8,746 nucleotides of DNA, taken from contig DVHW01000232.1 of NCBI GenBank assembly GCA_018711785.1, positions 1 to 8,746 of the forward strand. The letters run 5' to 3'. The stretch comes from Candidatus Galloscillospira excrementavium. GTDB lineage: Bacteria > Bacillota > Clostridia > Oscillospirales > Oscillospiraceae. Below the pieces are notes generated by a model, which saw only the letters and a list, made by a program, of their open reading frames with translations, was not told where the DNA came from and did not search any database. Positions 1-7,923 of this stretch are shown piece by piece (position 1 is the first letter of the stretch; each line of letters opens with the position of its first letter). The translations under genes were made by a program, and so were the position numbers.

Positions 1-1919
<1,919 letters not shown>

Positions 1920-1948
1920 GCTTCTTTTCACTCCTTTGTGTTTTTTCA

Positions 1949-1964
1949 GGAAGCCTGCGCTTCC
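1949..1964 (-). other. Small hairpin in the hppA leader
   Basis: GGAAGC and GCTTCC (1949-1954 and 1959-1964) form a perfect 6-bp stem with a 4-base loop, 11 bases from the hppA Shine-Dalgarno on the 5' side. On the hppA strand it is followed by an A-run rather than a U-run, so it is not a terminator. It could affect mRNA stability or ribosome access, or have no function. Confidence 0.35.
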
Positions 1965-1983
1965 CGCTCGCATAGACATTACC

Positions 1984-2011
1984 ATTTTAACACAATAATT
2001 AACATTTGCAA
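1984..2011 (-). promoter_or_regulatory. Predicted SigA promoter of hppA
   Basis: On the minus strand, TTGCAA (2006-2011) and TAAAAT (1984-1989) are separated by 16 bases. A TG dinucleotide one base before the -10 box makes it an extended -10. The region is strikingly AT-rich against its surroundings. Transcription would start near 1977, giving a leader of about 57 bases. It lies between the trkH stop and hppA, so hppA need not depend on the trkAH transcript. Confidence 0.55.
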
Positions 2012-2081
2012 GAAAGGAAGCTGTAAAATGCGGCGTTTCTATGCAGAGTGCCGGAAAAATTTCCAGTATACGGAGAGAACG

Positions 2082-3536
2082 TCAGGAGCGCCTCCAGGCA
2101 TGTCTGTTGAAGAGGACCAGGACCGGAATGACCTCCAGACGGCCGATGATCATGCACATGGACAGGACGAACGTGGACAGCCCGGAGAAGATACTGTAGT
2201 TTCCCATGGGGCCCACCAGCTCCAGGCCGGGCCCCACGTTGCCGATACAGGAAACAACTGCGGTGAAGGTGGTGCCGAAGGAGAAATCATCGATGGACAC
2301 CAACATGCCGGCCAGAAAGGTGATGGGCATGTAGGCGGAAAAGAAGATGAGCACCGAGCGCAGGGACTCCTCCTCTACGGTATGTCCGTCCAGCTTGACC
2401 ACATTCACCCGGCGGGGGTGGATGATGTGCCCGATCTCCCGGCCCAGGCAGCGGAACAGAAGGAGCACCCGGGAGCACTTGAGGCCGCCGCCGGTGGAGC
2501 CGGCACAGGCGCCGATAAACATGAGCAGCACCAGGATATACCGGGAAAATTCGGGCCACAGGTCAAAGTCTACGCTGGAAAAACCAGTGGTGGAAATGAT
2601 GGAGGCCACCTGGAAGGCTGCATGGCGCACCGTGTCCCCCAGAGAGGTAAAAAAGGCGGGAGAGGCGGCAGCGAGGTTGATCGTGATAAGAAGGATGCTC
2701 CCCGCCACCACGCAGAGAAAGAAGCGCAGTTCATCGCTCTTCAGGGCCTGCCGCCACTTCCCGCACAGCACCAGGAAGTAAAGGGCAAAGTTGATGGAGA
2801 ACAGGAGCATAAAAATGGTAATGATGATCTCAATGGCCGGGCTGCCGTAGGCGCCGATCGAGGTATTTTTGATGGCAAAGCCGCCGGTGCCGGCGGTGGC
2901 AAAGGAGTTGACGATGCTGTCGAACAGAGGCATACCGGCCAGCCGGAGGCAGAGGATCTGAAGGAGGGTGAGGACGCAGTAGATGGCGTAGAGGATCTTG
3001 GAGGATTGGCTGGTCTTGGGGACCAGCTTGGAGACAATGGGGCCGGGACTCTCCGCCTTCATCAGGTGGAGGGTACGTCGGCCCAGGGAGGGGAGCAGGG
3101 CGATGGTGAGCACCAGCACGCCCATTCCCCCCAGCCAGTGGGTGAAGGAGCGCCAGAAGAGGATGCTGTGGTTCAGGACCTCCACCTCGGGCAGGACTGA
3201 GGCACCGGTGGTGGTAAAGCCGGAGACACACTCGAAAAAGCAGTCGATATAGGAGGGAAAAGCGCCGCAGAACATGAAAGGAAGGGCGCCAAAGGCAGAG
3301 ATCAGCAGCCAGATAAGGCCCACGGAGAAGAAGCCCTCCCGGGCATAAAAGTGCTCCTTGTCCTTGGGCCGGAGCAGGGAGAGGAGCGTGCCCGCCGCCA
3401 GCAGAAGCGGAATGGTATACAGAAAGGGGCGCGGGTCCTCCCGGTAGAGAAGGGCCACAAACAGCGGGAAAAGCATAGCCGCAGCCTCTACCAGCAGCAC
3501 CTTTCCCGTCAGCTTGAATACCAGCTTAAAGTTCAT
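2082..3536 (-). CDS. trkH: TrkH-family potassium uptake channel subunit
   Basis: This is the 484-residue pore-forming subunit of a Trk/Ktr K+ uptake system in the cytoplasmic membrane, normal length for the family. Four membrane-pore-membrane repeats each carry a filter loop with the conserved Gly: FTTTGAS (G111), ATAGTGGF (G216), STTGFSS (G318) and SCIGNVGPG (G432). The intramembrane gate region AGSTGGG is at 345-351, and the C-terminal GRLEVIPVLVLF box at 465-476. The start codon is embedded in the end of trkA as an ATGA overlap (3533-3536). Only a weak G-rich stretch stands in for a ribosome binding site, so translation is probably coupled to trkA. TrkA is its cytosolic gating partner. No convincing terminator follows the stop; only a weak GGAAA/TTTCC dyad is seen near 2053-2064, so read-through towards hppA is possible. 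Whether it works as a K+ channel or a Na+-coupled K+ importer cannot be read from sequence. Confidence 0.97.
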   Translation of the reverse strand: MNFKLVFKLTGKVLLVEAAAMLFPLFVALLYREDPRPFLYTIPLLLAAGTLLSLLRPKDKEHFYAREGFFSVGLIWLLISAFGALPFMFCGAFPSYIDCFFECVSGFTTTGASVLPEVEVLNHSILFWRSFTHWLGGMGVLVLTIALLPSLGRRTLHLMKAESPGPIVSKLVPKTSQSSKILYAIYCVLTLLQILCLRLAGMPLFDSIVNSFATAGTGGFAIKNTSIGAYGSPAIEIIITIFMLLFSINFALYFLVLCGKWRQALKSDELRFFLCVVAGSILLITINLAAASPAFFTSLGDTVRHAAFQVASIISTTGFSSVDFDLWPEFSRYILVLLMFIGACAGSTGGGLKCSRVLLLFRCLGREIGHIIHPRRVNVVKLDGHTVEEESLRSVLIFFSAYMPITFLAGMLVSIDDFSFGTTFTAVVSCIGNVGPGLELVGPMGNYSIFSGLSTFVLSMCMIIGRLEVIPVLVLFNRHAWRRS

Positions 3537-4933
3537 TGTACCGCCCCCAGACCGGCGATGTTGTCCAAAGGAGATTCCTCAAAAATGTCGTTGACATCCA
3601 GGATGCCCTGGTCCCGGGAAACAAGGATGACCGTATCCCCCTCGGAGAGGACAGAGGAGCCCTCGGGAATGATGATGCGTCCCTTATGGACGAGTACGCC
3701 AATGAGAATGCCCTTTTTCAGCCGCAGCTCCTTCAGCGGGCGGCCCAGGTTGCGGGTGGTCTCATTGACGACGAACTCCATGGCCTCGGCTCCGCCGTCG
3801 GCGATCTTGTAAAGCGCGGTCATGACGCTGCCCTTGGAGTTCTCCATGCCGCGCACCGTCTGGAGGATCTGATTGGCGGTGATGAGCTTGGGGGAGATAA
3901 CACTGTCCAGTCCCACCGAGCGGGCGATGCCGGCATAGTTCTGCCGGTTGGACTTGGCGATGACTTTGGGAATGCCCCGCTGCATGGCGTAGAGGGAGAT
4001 GATGAGGTTGTCCTCGTCGCGGTCGGTAAGGGCCACAAAGGCGTCGGCCGCAGCGATGTTCTCCGACTCCAGCAGCTCCTGGTCCGTGCCGTCGCCGCAG
4101 ATGACCATGGTTTTGGGCAGCACCTCACTGAGGTGGCGGCAGCGCTCCTCGCTGCGCTCCACGATTTTGACGTGCATATTCATCTTCTCCAGCGCGGCGG
4201 CGAGGTAGTGGGAGATGCGCCCGCCGCCCACCAGAAAGACCTCTCTGACTTTGGGCACATAACGGCCCAGCAGCTTGAAAAACTGGCTCATCCCCACGGG
4301 CTGCCCGATGAGATACAGCTTATCTCCCGCCTGGGGGACGAAGGAGCCGTCGGGAATGACGACATCATCCCCGCGCTCGGCCGCGCAGAACAGGATGGGG
4401 AGTTCCTTTACCTTCCAGGACAGCTCGGAGATGGGCTGGCCGCATAGAAAGTCGTCCGCCTGGACCCGGAAGCCGATGAGCTCCACCCGGCCCCGGCAGA
4501 AGGTGTCGAGATTGGCGGCACTGGGGAAGCGGAGCAGACGGGAGATCTCCACTGCGGTGGCATTCTCCGGGTTGATGACCATATCGATGCCCAGCTCCTG
4601 CTTCAGAACGGAGACCTCCACGGTGTACTCGATGTTCCGGACGCGGGCGATGGCATACTTGGCGCCCAGACGCTTGGCGGCGAGACAGCAGACCATGTTG
4701 ACCTCATCGGCATTGGTGACCGCGATGATAAAATCCGACGAGGCCGCGCCGGCATCCCGGAGTGTGGCAAGAGAGACACCGTTCCCCTTGACGCACATGA
4801 CGTCCAGCGTGTCGTCGGCCCGGCGGAGGGCCTCGTCGCTGGTGTCGATGATGGTGACATCATGATTTTCCCGGGACAGGTGCTCGGCCAGGGTGAAGCC
4901 CACCTTGCCGTTCCCCACAATGATGATTTTCAT
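3533..4933 (-). CDS. trkA: TrkA, two-RCK-domain regulatory subunit of K+ uptake
   Basis: This cytosolic, peripheral ring protein binds nucleotides and gates TrkH. The 466 residues form a tandem duplication: Rossmann RCK-N 1 (about 1-125) with GNGKVG at 7-12 and acidic D30 at the end of the second strand; RCK-C 1 (about 140-225); RCK-N 2 (about 230-350) with GGGRIS at 236-241 and E259; RCK-C 2 (about 370-452). The second nucleotide motif has Ser where the last Gly of GxGxxG is expected, so the two halves may bind nucleotides differently. The frame stays open 26 codons upstream, but MKIIIVGNGKVG is the family's normal N-terminus and GAGGG (4939-4943) precedes this ATG at 5-base spacing, so 4933 was chosen. 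The upstream ATG at 5011 would overlap the predicted -35 box. The gene is first in a trkA-trkH operon, and its last codons overlap the trkH start. Full-length duplication favours Trk over the half-size KtrA type. Confidence 0.97.
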   Translation of the reverse strand: MKIIIVGNGKVGFTLAEHLSRENHDVTIIDTSDEALRRADDTLDVMCVKGNGVSLATLRDAGAASSDFIIAVTNADEVNMVCCLAAKRLGAKYAIARVRNIEYTVEVSVLKQELGIDMVINPENATAVEISRLLRFPSAANLDTFCRGRVELIGFRVQADDFLCGQPISELSWKVKELPILFCAAERGDDVVIPDGSFVPQAGDKLYLIGQPVGMSQFFKLLGRYVPKVREVFLVGGGRISHYLAAALEKMNMHVKIVERSEERCRHLSEVLPKTMVICGDGTDQELLESENIAAADAFVALTDRDEDNLIISLYAMQRGIPKVIAKSNRQNYAGIARSVGLDSVISPKLITANQILQTVRGMENSKGSVMTALYKIADGGAEAMEFVVNETTRNLGRPLKELRLKKGILIGVLVHKGRIIIPEGSSVLSEGDTVILVSRDQGILDVNDIFEESPLDNIAGLGAVQ

Positions 4934-4982
4934 GCGATCCCTCTTTACCACACAAAATGTCGTTTGCTCCGGAAACACGACT

Positions 4983-5011
4983 ATCTTAACGCAATCCCGC
5001 GCCAGATGCAA
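4983..5011 (-). promoter_or_regulatory. Predicted SigA promoter of trkA-trkH
   Basis: On the minus strand, TTGCAT (5006-5011) and TAAGAT (4983-4988) are exactly 17 bases apart. Transcription would begin near 4976, leaving a leader of about 43 bases before the trkA ATG. That is too short for a c-di-AMP (ydaO-type) riboswitch, which controls potassium genes in many Firmicutes. It also supports the shorter TrkA, because the upstream in-frame ATG would lie within the promoter. Confidence 0.6.
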
Positions 5012-5074
5012 GGGTGCAGGCGGTTTTCCCGGATGGCAGGAGAGGCGGCAGGGGGCGTGTGGAGAGGTCCGGCC

Positions 5075-5103
5075 TTGAAAAAAGGGCGGGGCGCGGGTAT
5101 AAT
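5075..5103 (+). promoter_or_regulatory. Predicted SigA promoter of udp
   Basis: TTGAAA (5075-5080) and a perfect TATAAT (5098-5103) are separated by 17 bases, close to the consensus for the housekeeping sigma factor. Transcription would start near 5110, leaving a leader of roughly 58 bases. The -35 boxes of this promoter and the divergent trkA promoter are about 63 bases apart. No clear operator dyad is visible between them. Confidence 0.75.
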
Positions 5104-5168
5104 GGGGGCGCCAGACCGCCTGGGCAAAACCGCGGAATCATTTGATTAAAGAGATGGAGTGAAGCAAG

Positions 5169-5936
5169 ATGCACGAGCATGAGCTGCAATTTCACATCCA
5201 GTGCAAGGCCGGGGACGTGGGCCGGTACTGCATCCTGCCGGGGGACCCCGGCCGCTGCGAGGTCATCGCCTCCTATTTTGACGACCCGGTGAAGGTCCAG
5301 TCCAACCGGGAGTACACCACCTACACCGGCACCCTCCTGGGGGAGAAGGTGAGCGTCTGCTCCACCGGCATCGGCGGGCCCTCGGCGGTCATCGCCATGG
5401 AGGAGCTGACCAAGATCGGCGCGGACACCTTTGTCCGGGTGGGCACCTGCGGGGGCATCAAGCTGGACGTGAAGGCCGGGGACGTGGTGGTGGCCACCGG
5501 CGCGGTGCGCATGGAGGGCGCCTCCCGGGAGTATGCGCCCATCGAGTTCCCGGCGGTGGCCGACTACCGGGTCCTCCGCTCCCTGGTGGAGTCGGCGGGG
5601 GAGCTGGGCTACACCTGGCACGCCGGGCCGGTCCAGTGCAAGGACTCCTTCTACGGCCAGCACGACCCGGGCCGGATGCCGGTGAGCTATGAACTGCTCA
5701 ACAAGTGGGAGGCGTGGAAGCGACTGGGGGTGCTGGCCTCGGAGATGGAGTCGGCCGCCCTCTTCACCTGCGCCGCCGCCCTGGGCGTGCGCTGCGGCAC
5801 GGTGCTCCACGTCATCTGGAACCAGGAGCGGGACGCCGCCGGCCTGCCCCAGGACGAGAGCCACGACGTGTCCGCCGCCGTCAAGGTGGGCATCGAGGCG
5901 GTAAAAAAGCTCATCGAGGCCGACCGGAAGGCCTGA
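5169..5936 (+). CDS. udp: Uridine phosphorylase (nucleoside phosphorylase NP-I family)
   Basis: This cytosolic enzyme of pyrimidine nucleoside salvage converts uridine plus phosphate to uracil plus ribose-1-phosphate. The 255-residue length matches the family. Recognisable elements include the phosphate loop LPGDPGR (23-29), R47 in [18 protein letters not shown] (64-72), VRVGTCGG with R90 and T93 (phosphate ligands by analogy with E. coli Udp), the [10 protein letters not shown] segment (161-170) with Q164 and probably R169 contacting uracil, and SEMESAALF (191-199) with the ribose-binding E192/M193/E194. GGAG (5156-5159) sits 9 bases before the ATG. The gene is monocistronic between its own promoter and a strong terminator hairpin. 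The Gln and EMES pattern favours uridine phosphorylase over purine nucleoside phosphorylase or MTA/SAH nucleosidase, although closely related purine enzymes share most motifs. deoC lies about 2.6 kb away and belongs to the same broad pathway. Confidence 0.92.
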   Translation: MHEHELQFHIQCKAGDVGRYCILPGDPGRCEVIASYFDDPVKVQSNREYTTYTGTLLGEKVSVCSTGIGGPSAVIAMEELTKIGADTFVRVGTCGGIKLDVKAGDVVVATGAVRMEGASREYAPIEFPAVADYRVLRSLVESAGELGYTWHAGPVQCKDSFYGQHDPGRMPVSYELLNKWEAWKRLGVLASEMESAALFTCAAALGVRCGTVLHVIWNQERDAAGLPQDESHDVSAAVKVGIEAVKKLIEADRKA

Positions 5937-5949
5937 GCGAGAGAATACG

Positions 5950-5988
5950 GAACGCCCCCGGAAACGCAGCGCGTTTCCGGGGGCGTTC
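5950..5988. terminator. Shared bidirectional terminator hairpin between udp and fprA
   Basis: Arms 5950-5967 and 5971-5988 are perfectly complementary over 18 bp, enclosing a 3-base loop. The hairpin starts 14 bases after the udp stop and ends 12 bases before the fprA stop on the opposite strand, so it can end both convergent transcripts. The downstream tracts are only moderately T-rich: TTATGTTCTGTTT on the plus strand and CGTATTCTCT on the minus. Stem strength must do most of the work. Confidence 0.85.
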
Positions 5989-5999
5989 TTATGTTCTGT

Positions 6000-7190
6000 T
6001 TACTTCAGCTTGGCGGCGGTCTCCCGTGCCAGGGCCTTCACGGCCTCCAGGTCGGCCTCGGTGGGGGTGAAGAGCACCCGGAAGGCCTGCTCGGGCACGT
6101 TGTACTTCAGCATGGCCAGGCGGGTGCGGAGCATCTCGGGGGCCTCGCCGCTCCAGCCGTAGGCGCCGAAGACGGCGGCGGGCTTGCGGGCGCAGTTGAC
6201 CGCGTCGATGGAGCACAGCACGTCCCAGATGGCCTTGGGGGCGTCCCGGTTGATGGTGGGGGAGCCCACCATCAGCAAATCGGCGTCGTTGGCCAGGGCC
6301 GCGCTCTCGGCCAGGGGGGTGAAGGTCACGTCCCGGAGGGAGACCTCCAGCCCCTCGCCCTTCAGCGCCTCGGCCGCGGCCTGGGCCAGGGTGGTGGTGC
6401 AGCCGTAGGCCGAGCAGTAGAGCACGGCGGCCCGCTTGCGCTCATAGGGCACCGGGGTGCTCCAGGCGCGGTAGAGCTCCTTGATCTCCTCATAGCGCTC
6501 GGTGAGGCAGGGGCCGTGGCAGTTGCAGACGATGGCGGGGTCCAGGTCCGCGATCTTGTCCAGACCGGCCAGGACATAGGGCTTGAAGGGCCCGAAGATG
6601 CACTCGAAGTAGTGCTTCACCTGGCCCAGGTAGACCTCGGGGTAGTGGACATTGGTGTCCAGCATAGTGGGCTCACAGAAGTGGGCGCCCAGGAAGTCGC
6701 AGGTGAAGAGCACCTTGTCGGCGGCGCACCAGGTGAACATGGAGTCGGCCCAGTGGAGCATGGGGGCGGGGATGAACTCCAGCACCCGGCCCTCCCCCAG
6801 GTCCAGGGTGTCCCCCTGCTTCACCACCCGGACGTTCAGGTCCATGTTGGTGATGTCGGCCAGGTGCTTCTTGCCGGCGGCGGTGGCGATGACGGTCAGG
6901 TTGGGGCAGGCCTCCACCAGCCGGGCCACGCTGCCCGAGTGGTCGGGCTCGTTGTGCTGCATGATGAGGTAGTCGATCTTCTCCAGGGGGAGCACGCTCT
7001 CGATATTGGCGCGGTACTCCTCCCAGTAGTCGGCGTGGACGGTCTCGAGGAGCACGTTCTTCTCCCCGGTGACCAGCCAGGCGTTGTAGCTGGTGCCATA
7101 GGGGGCGTCCATGACGATATCAAAGACGCGCAGAGAGGGATTCAGGACGCCCACGGAGTAGAGGTGGGGTCCGAGCTGGATGGCAGGCAT
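6000..7190 (-). CDS. fprA: Flavodiiron protein (A-type flavoprotein), O2/NO reductase
   Basis: This cytosolic enzyme uses an FMN and a non-haem di-iron centre to reduce O2 to water and/or NO to N2O in anaerobes, with electrons usually from rubredoxin or F420-type donors. The 396 residues are the normal class A length. The N-terminal metallo-beta-lactamase-like domain (about 1-250) has all expected iron ligands: H79-x-E81-x-D83-H84 (HNEPDH), H146, D165 and H225. The numbering closely matches what I recall for Desulfovibrio gigas ROO. The C-terminal flavodoxin domain (about 254-396) has the FMN phosphate loop YCSAYGCTTT (258-267), VGSPTIN (308-314) and FGAYGWSGEA (341-350). No C-terminal rubredoxin or reductase domain is fused. 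AGGAGG (7198-7203) lies 7 bases before the ATG at 7190, which fixes this start; the frame is open 40 codons further upstream but that part is not family-like. The sequence does not decide between O2 and NO as main substrate. Confidence 0.94.
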   Translation of the reverse strand: MPAIQLGPHLYSVGVLNPSLRVFDIVMDAPYGTSYNAWLVTGEKNVLLETVHADYWEEYRANIESVLPLEKIDYLIMQHNEPDHSGSVARLVEACPNLTVIATAAGKKHLADITNMDLNVRVVKQGDTLDLGEGRVLEFIPAPMLHWADSMFTWCAADKVLFTCDFLGAHFCEPTMLDTNVHYPEVYLGQVKHYFECIFGPFKPYVLAGLDKIADLDPAIVCNCHGPCLTERYEEIKELYRAWSTPVPYERKRAAVLYCSAYGCTTTLAQAAAEALKGEGLEVSLRDVTFTPLAESAALANDADLLMVGSPTINRDAPKAIWDVLCSIDAVNCARKPAAVFGAYGWSGEAPEMLRTRLAMLKYNVPEQAFRVLFTPTEADLEAVKALARETAAKLK

Positions 7191-7197
7191 GACAGGT

Positions 7198-7203
7198 CCT
7201 CCT
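7198..7203 (-). promoter_or_regulatory. Strong ribosome binding site deciding the fprA start
   Basis: A full AGGAGG (within AAAGGAGG) stands 7 bases before the ATG at 7190. It selects this codon over the in-frame ATG at 7310, which has no Shine-Dalgarno sequence and lies almost at the predicted transcription start. Confidence 0.85.
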
Positions 7204-7256
7204 TTGGGTAGGTAGAATAAAGCGGAATCAGGGCGGCCGGGCGTCCCAGGGCCCGG

Positions 7257-7286
7257 AAAAGCGGGCGGGTCTGGTGTCCCGCCCGC
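7257..7286 (-). terminator. Terminator-like hairpin in the fprA leader (dtxR terminator or fprA attenuator)
   Basis: Arms 7261-7269 and 7278-7286 form a perfect 9-bp all-GC stem with an 8-base loop. On the minus strand it is followed by TTTT (7257-7260), then CC. It lies downstream of the dtxR stop but also downstream of the fprA promoter and upstream of the fprA ribosome binding site. It would therefore stop read-through from dtxR and could also attenuate fprA itself. The U-run is short, so efficiency is uncertain. Confidence 0.55.
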
Positions 7287-7319
7287 CTGTGGCCGCCCGC
7301 AGGCTTTCATAGCGAGGAA

Positions 7320-7348
7320 AGTATATTGAATCGCTGGGAAAATGTCAA
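7320..7348 (-). promoter_or_regulatory. Predicted strong SigA promoter of fprA
   Basis: On the minus strand, a perfect TTGACA (7343-7348) and TATACT (7320-7325) are exactly 17 bases apart, the best promoter match in the window. The -35 box begins 10 bases after the dtxR stop. Transcription would begin around 7310-7313, giving a leader of about 120 bases, far longer than those of the other genes here. Confidence 0.8.
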
Positions 7349-7358
7349 GGGGCAGAGG

Positions 7359-7727
7359 CTAAATTTCCCCCAAAATATGCGCCTTCATTTTCTCGAAGGT
7401 CTCGTTGCTCACCGCGTGTTCCATCCGGCAGGCGTCGGCGGCGGCCCGGTCCGGCTCCACCCCCAGGGAGATGAGCCAGCGGGTGAGCAGCTTGTGCCGC
7501 TCGTAGATGCGCTCGGCGATCTCCCGGCCCGCGTCGGTGAGGGTGAGCAGCCCGTCCCTGTCCATGAGGACGTAGCCGTTCTCCCGCAGCAGGCTCATGG
7601 CCCGGCTGACGCTGGGCTTGGAGAAGCCCAGGTGCTGCACCACGTCGATGGAGCGGACCGAGCCGTGCTCCTCCTGGAGCTGCAGGATGGCCTCCAGATA
7701 GTTTTCTGCGGATTCCTGTATTTTCAT
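7359..7727 (-). CDS. DtxR/MntR-family metal-dependent transcriptional repressor
   Basis: A 122-residue cytosolic DNA-binding regulator that, in this family, binds Fe2+ or Mn2+ and then represses metal uptake or stress genes. An N-terminal winged helix-turn-helix (about 5-62, recognition helix around KPSVSRAMSLLRENG 38-52) is followed by the metal-binding/dimerisation domain. By alignment from memory, E12, H78, C100, E103 and H104 (CRMEH) match DtxR/MntR ligands. C100 resembles the Cys of iron-type DtxR rather than the Glu of MntR, while N9 stands where DtxR has Met and MntR has Asp. No SH3/FeoA-like third domain is present, and the protein is slightly shorter than MntR (142). ATG 7727 follows GGGGGAG at short spacing; a TTG further upstream is in frame but would put that site inside the gene. 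fprA lies directly downstream. Family call firm; metal and targets unknown. Confidence 0.9.
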   Translation of the reverse strand: MKIQESAENYLEAILQLQEEHGSVRSIDVVQHLGFSKPSVSRAMSLLRENGYVLMDRDGLLTLTDAGREIAERIYERHKLLTRWLISLGVEPDRAAADACRMEHAVSNETFEKMKAHILGEI

Positions 7728-7765
7728 AAGAGCTCCCCCTTTCAGGTCAGACAAAAATGAACCGG

Positions 7766-7807
7766 ATTATAAGATATTAGTTTACCACAAATTCCGCCGG
7801 GAAGCAA
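7766..7807 (-). promoter_or_regulatory. Candidate promoter region of the DtxR-family gene
   Basis: An AT-rich island on the minus strand contains TTGCTT (7802-7807) and TAAACT (7779-7784) at 17-base spacing. A second, perfect TATAAT (7766-7771) has no good -35 box at the right distance. Two overlapping start points or one promoter plus an operator are possible. I could not find a clear palindrome matching a known DtxR or MntR box. Confidence 0.4.
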
Positions 7808-7857
7808 CACCGGAGCCCCTTTCTGCCCCGTTCCGCCGGGGAGGATGTGCCGCCGGG
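7794..7857. repeat. Three short direct copies of CCGCCGGG in the divergent spacer
   Basis: CCGCCGGG occurs at 7794-7801, 7833-7840 and 7850-7857; the first two are also preceded by TT. They lie between the DtxR-family gene and the lipoprotein gene. In DNA this GC-rich such octamers recur by chance, so a regulatory role is only a possibility. Confidence 0.3.
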
Positions 7858-7923
7858 ACAGGGAACCAAATCCGGCTGGTTTCGTCTATCATAGCGAAAT
7901 CATTCGGAGAGGAAGGGAGCAGA

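Noticed and set aside
2053..2064. GGAAAAATTTCC as a terminator after trkH.
   Set aside because: The stem is only about five AT-rich pairs with almost no loop and no following T-run.
4934..5011. A 26-residue N-terminal extension of TrkA from an upstream ATG.
   Set aside because: TrkA proteins normally begin at the MKIIIVGNGKVG strand, a ribosome site precedes that ATG, and the upstream ATG overlaps the predicted -35 box.
4934..5168. A possible c-di-AMP riboswitch upstream of the potassium genes.
   Set aside because: The predicted trkA leader is only about 43 bases and shows none of the conserved core of that RNA.
5991..7211. A 406-codon open frame on the plus strand opposite fprA, and a 303-codon one (3536-4447) opposite trkA.
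   Set aside because: Both are mirror frames of well-conserved genes, with Gly/Val/His-rich composition and no domain signature. The first also starts at the udp/fprA terminator.
7191..7313. A possible FMN riboswitch upstream of the FMN-containing flavodiiron protein.
   Set aside because: The leader has strong hairpins but lacks the conserved FMN-element sequence blocks and is shorter than that RNA.
7728..7754. A TTG start nine codons upstream of the DtxR-family ATG.
   Set aside because: It would place the G-rich ribosome site inside the coding region, and the ATG gives the usual family N-terminus.
7864..7892. A promoter for the lipoprotein gene using TATCAT at 7887-7892.
   Set aside because: The -10 box is passable, but the sequence 17 bases upstream (AACCAA) does not resemble a -35 box, so it is not listed as a feature.
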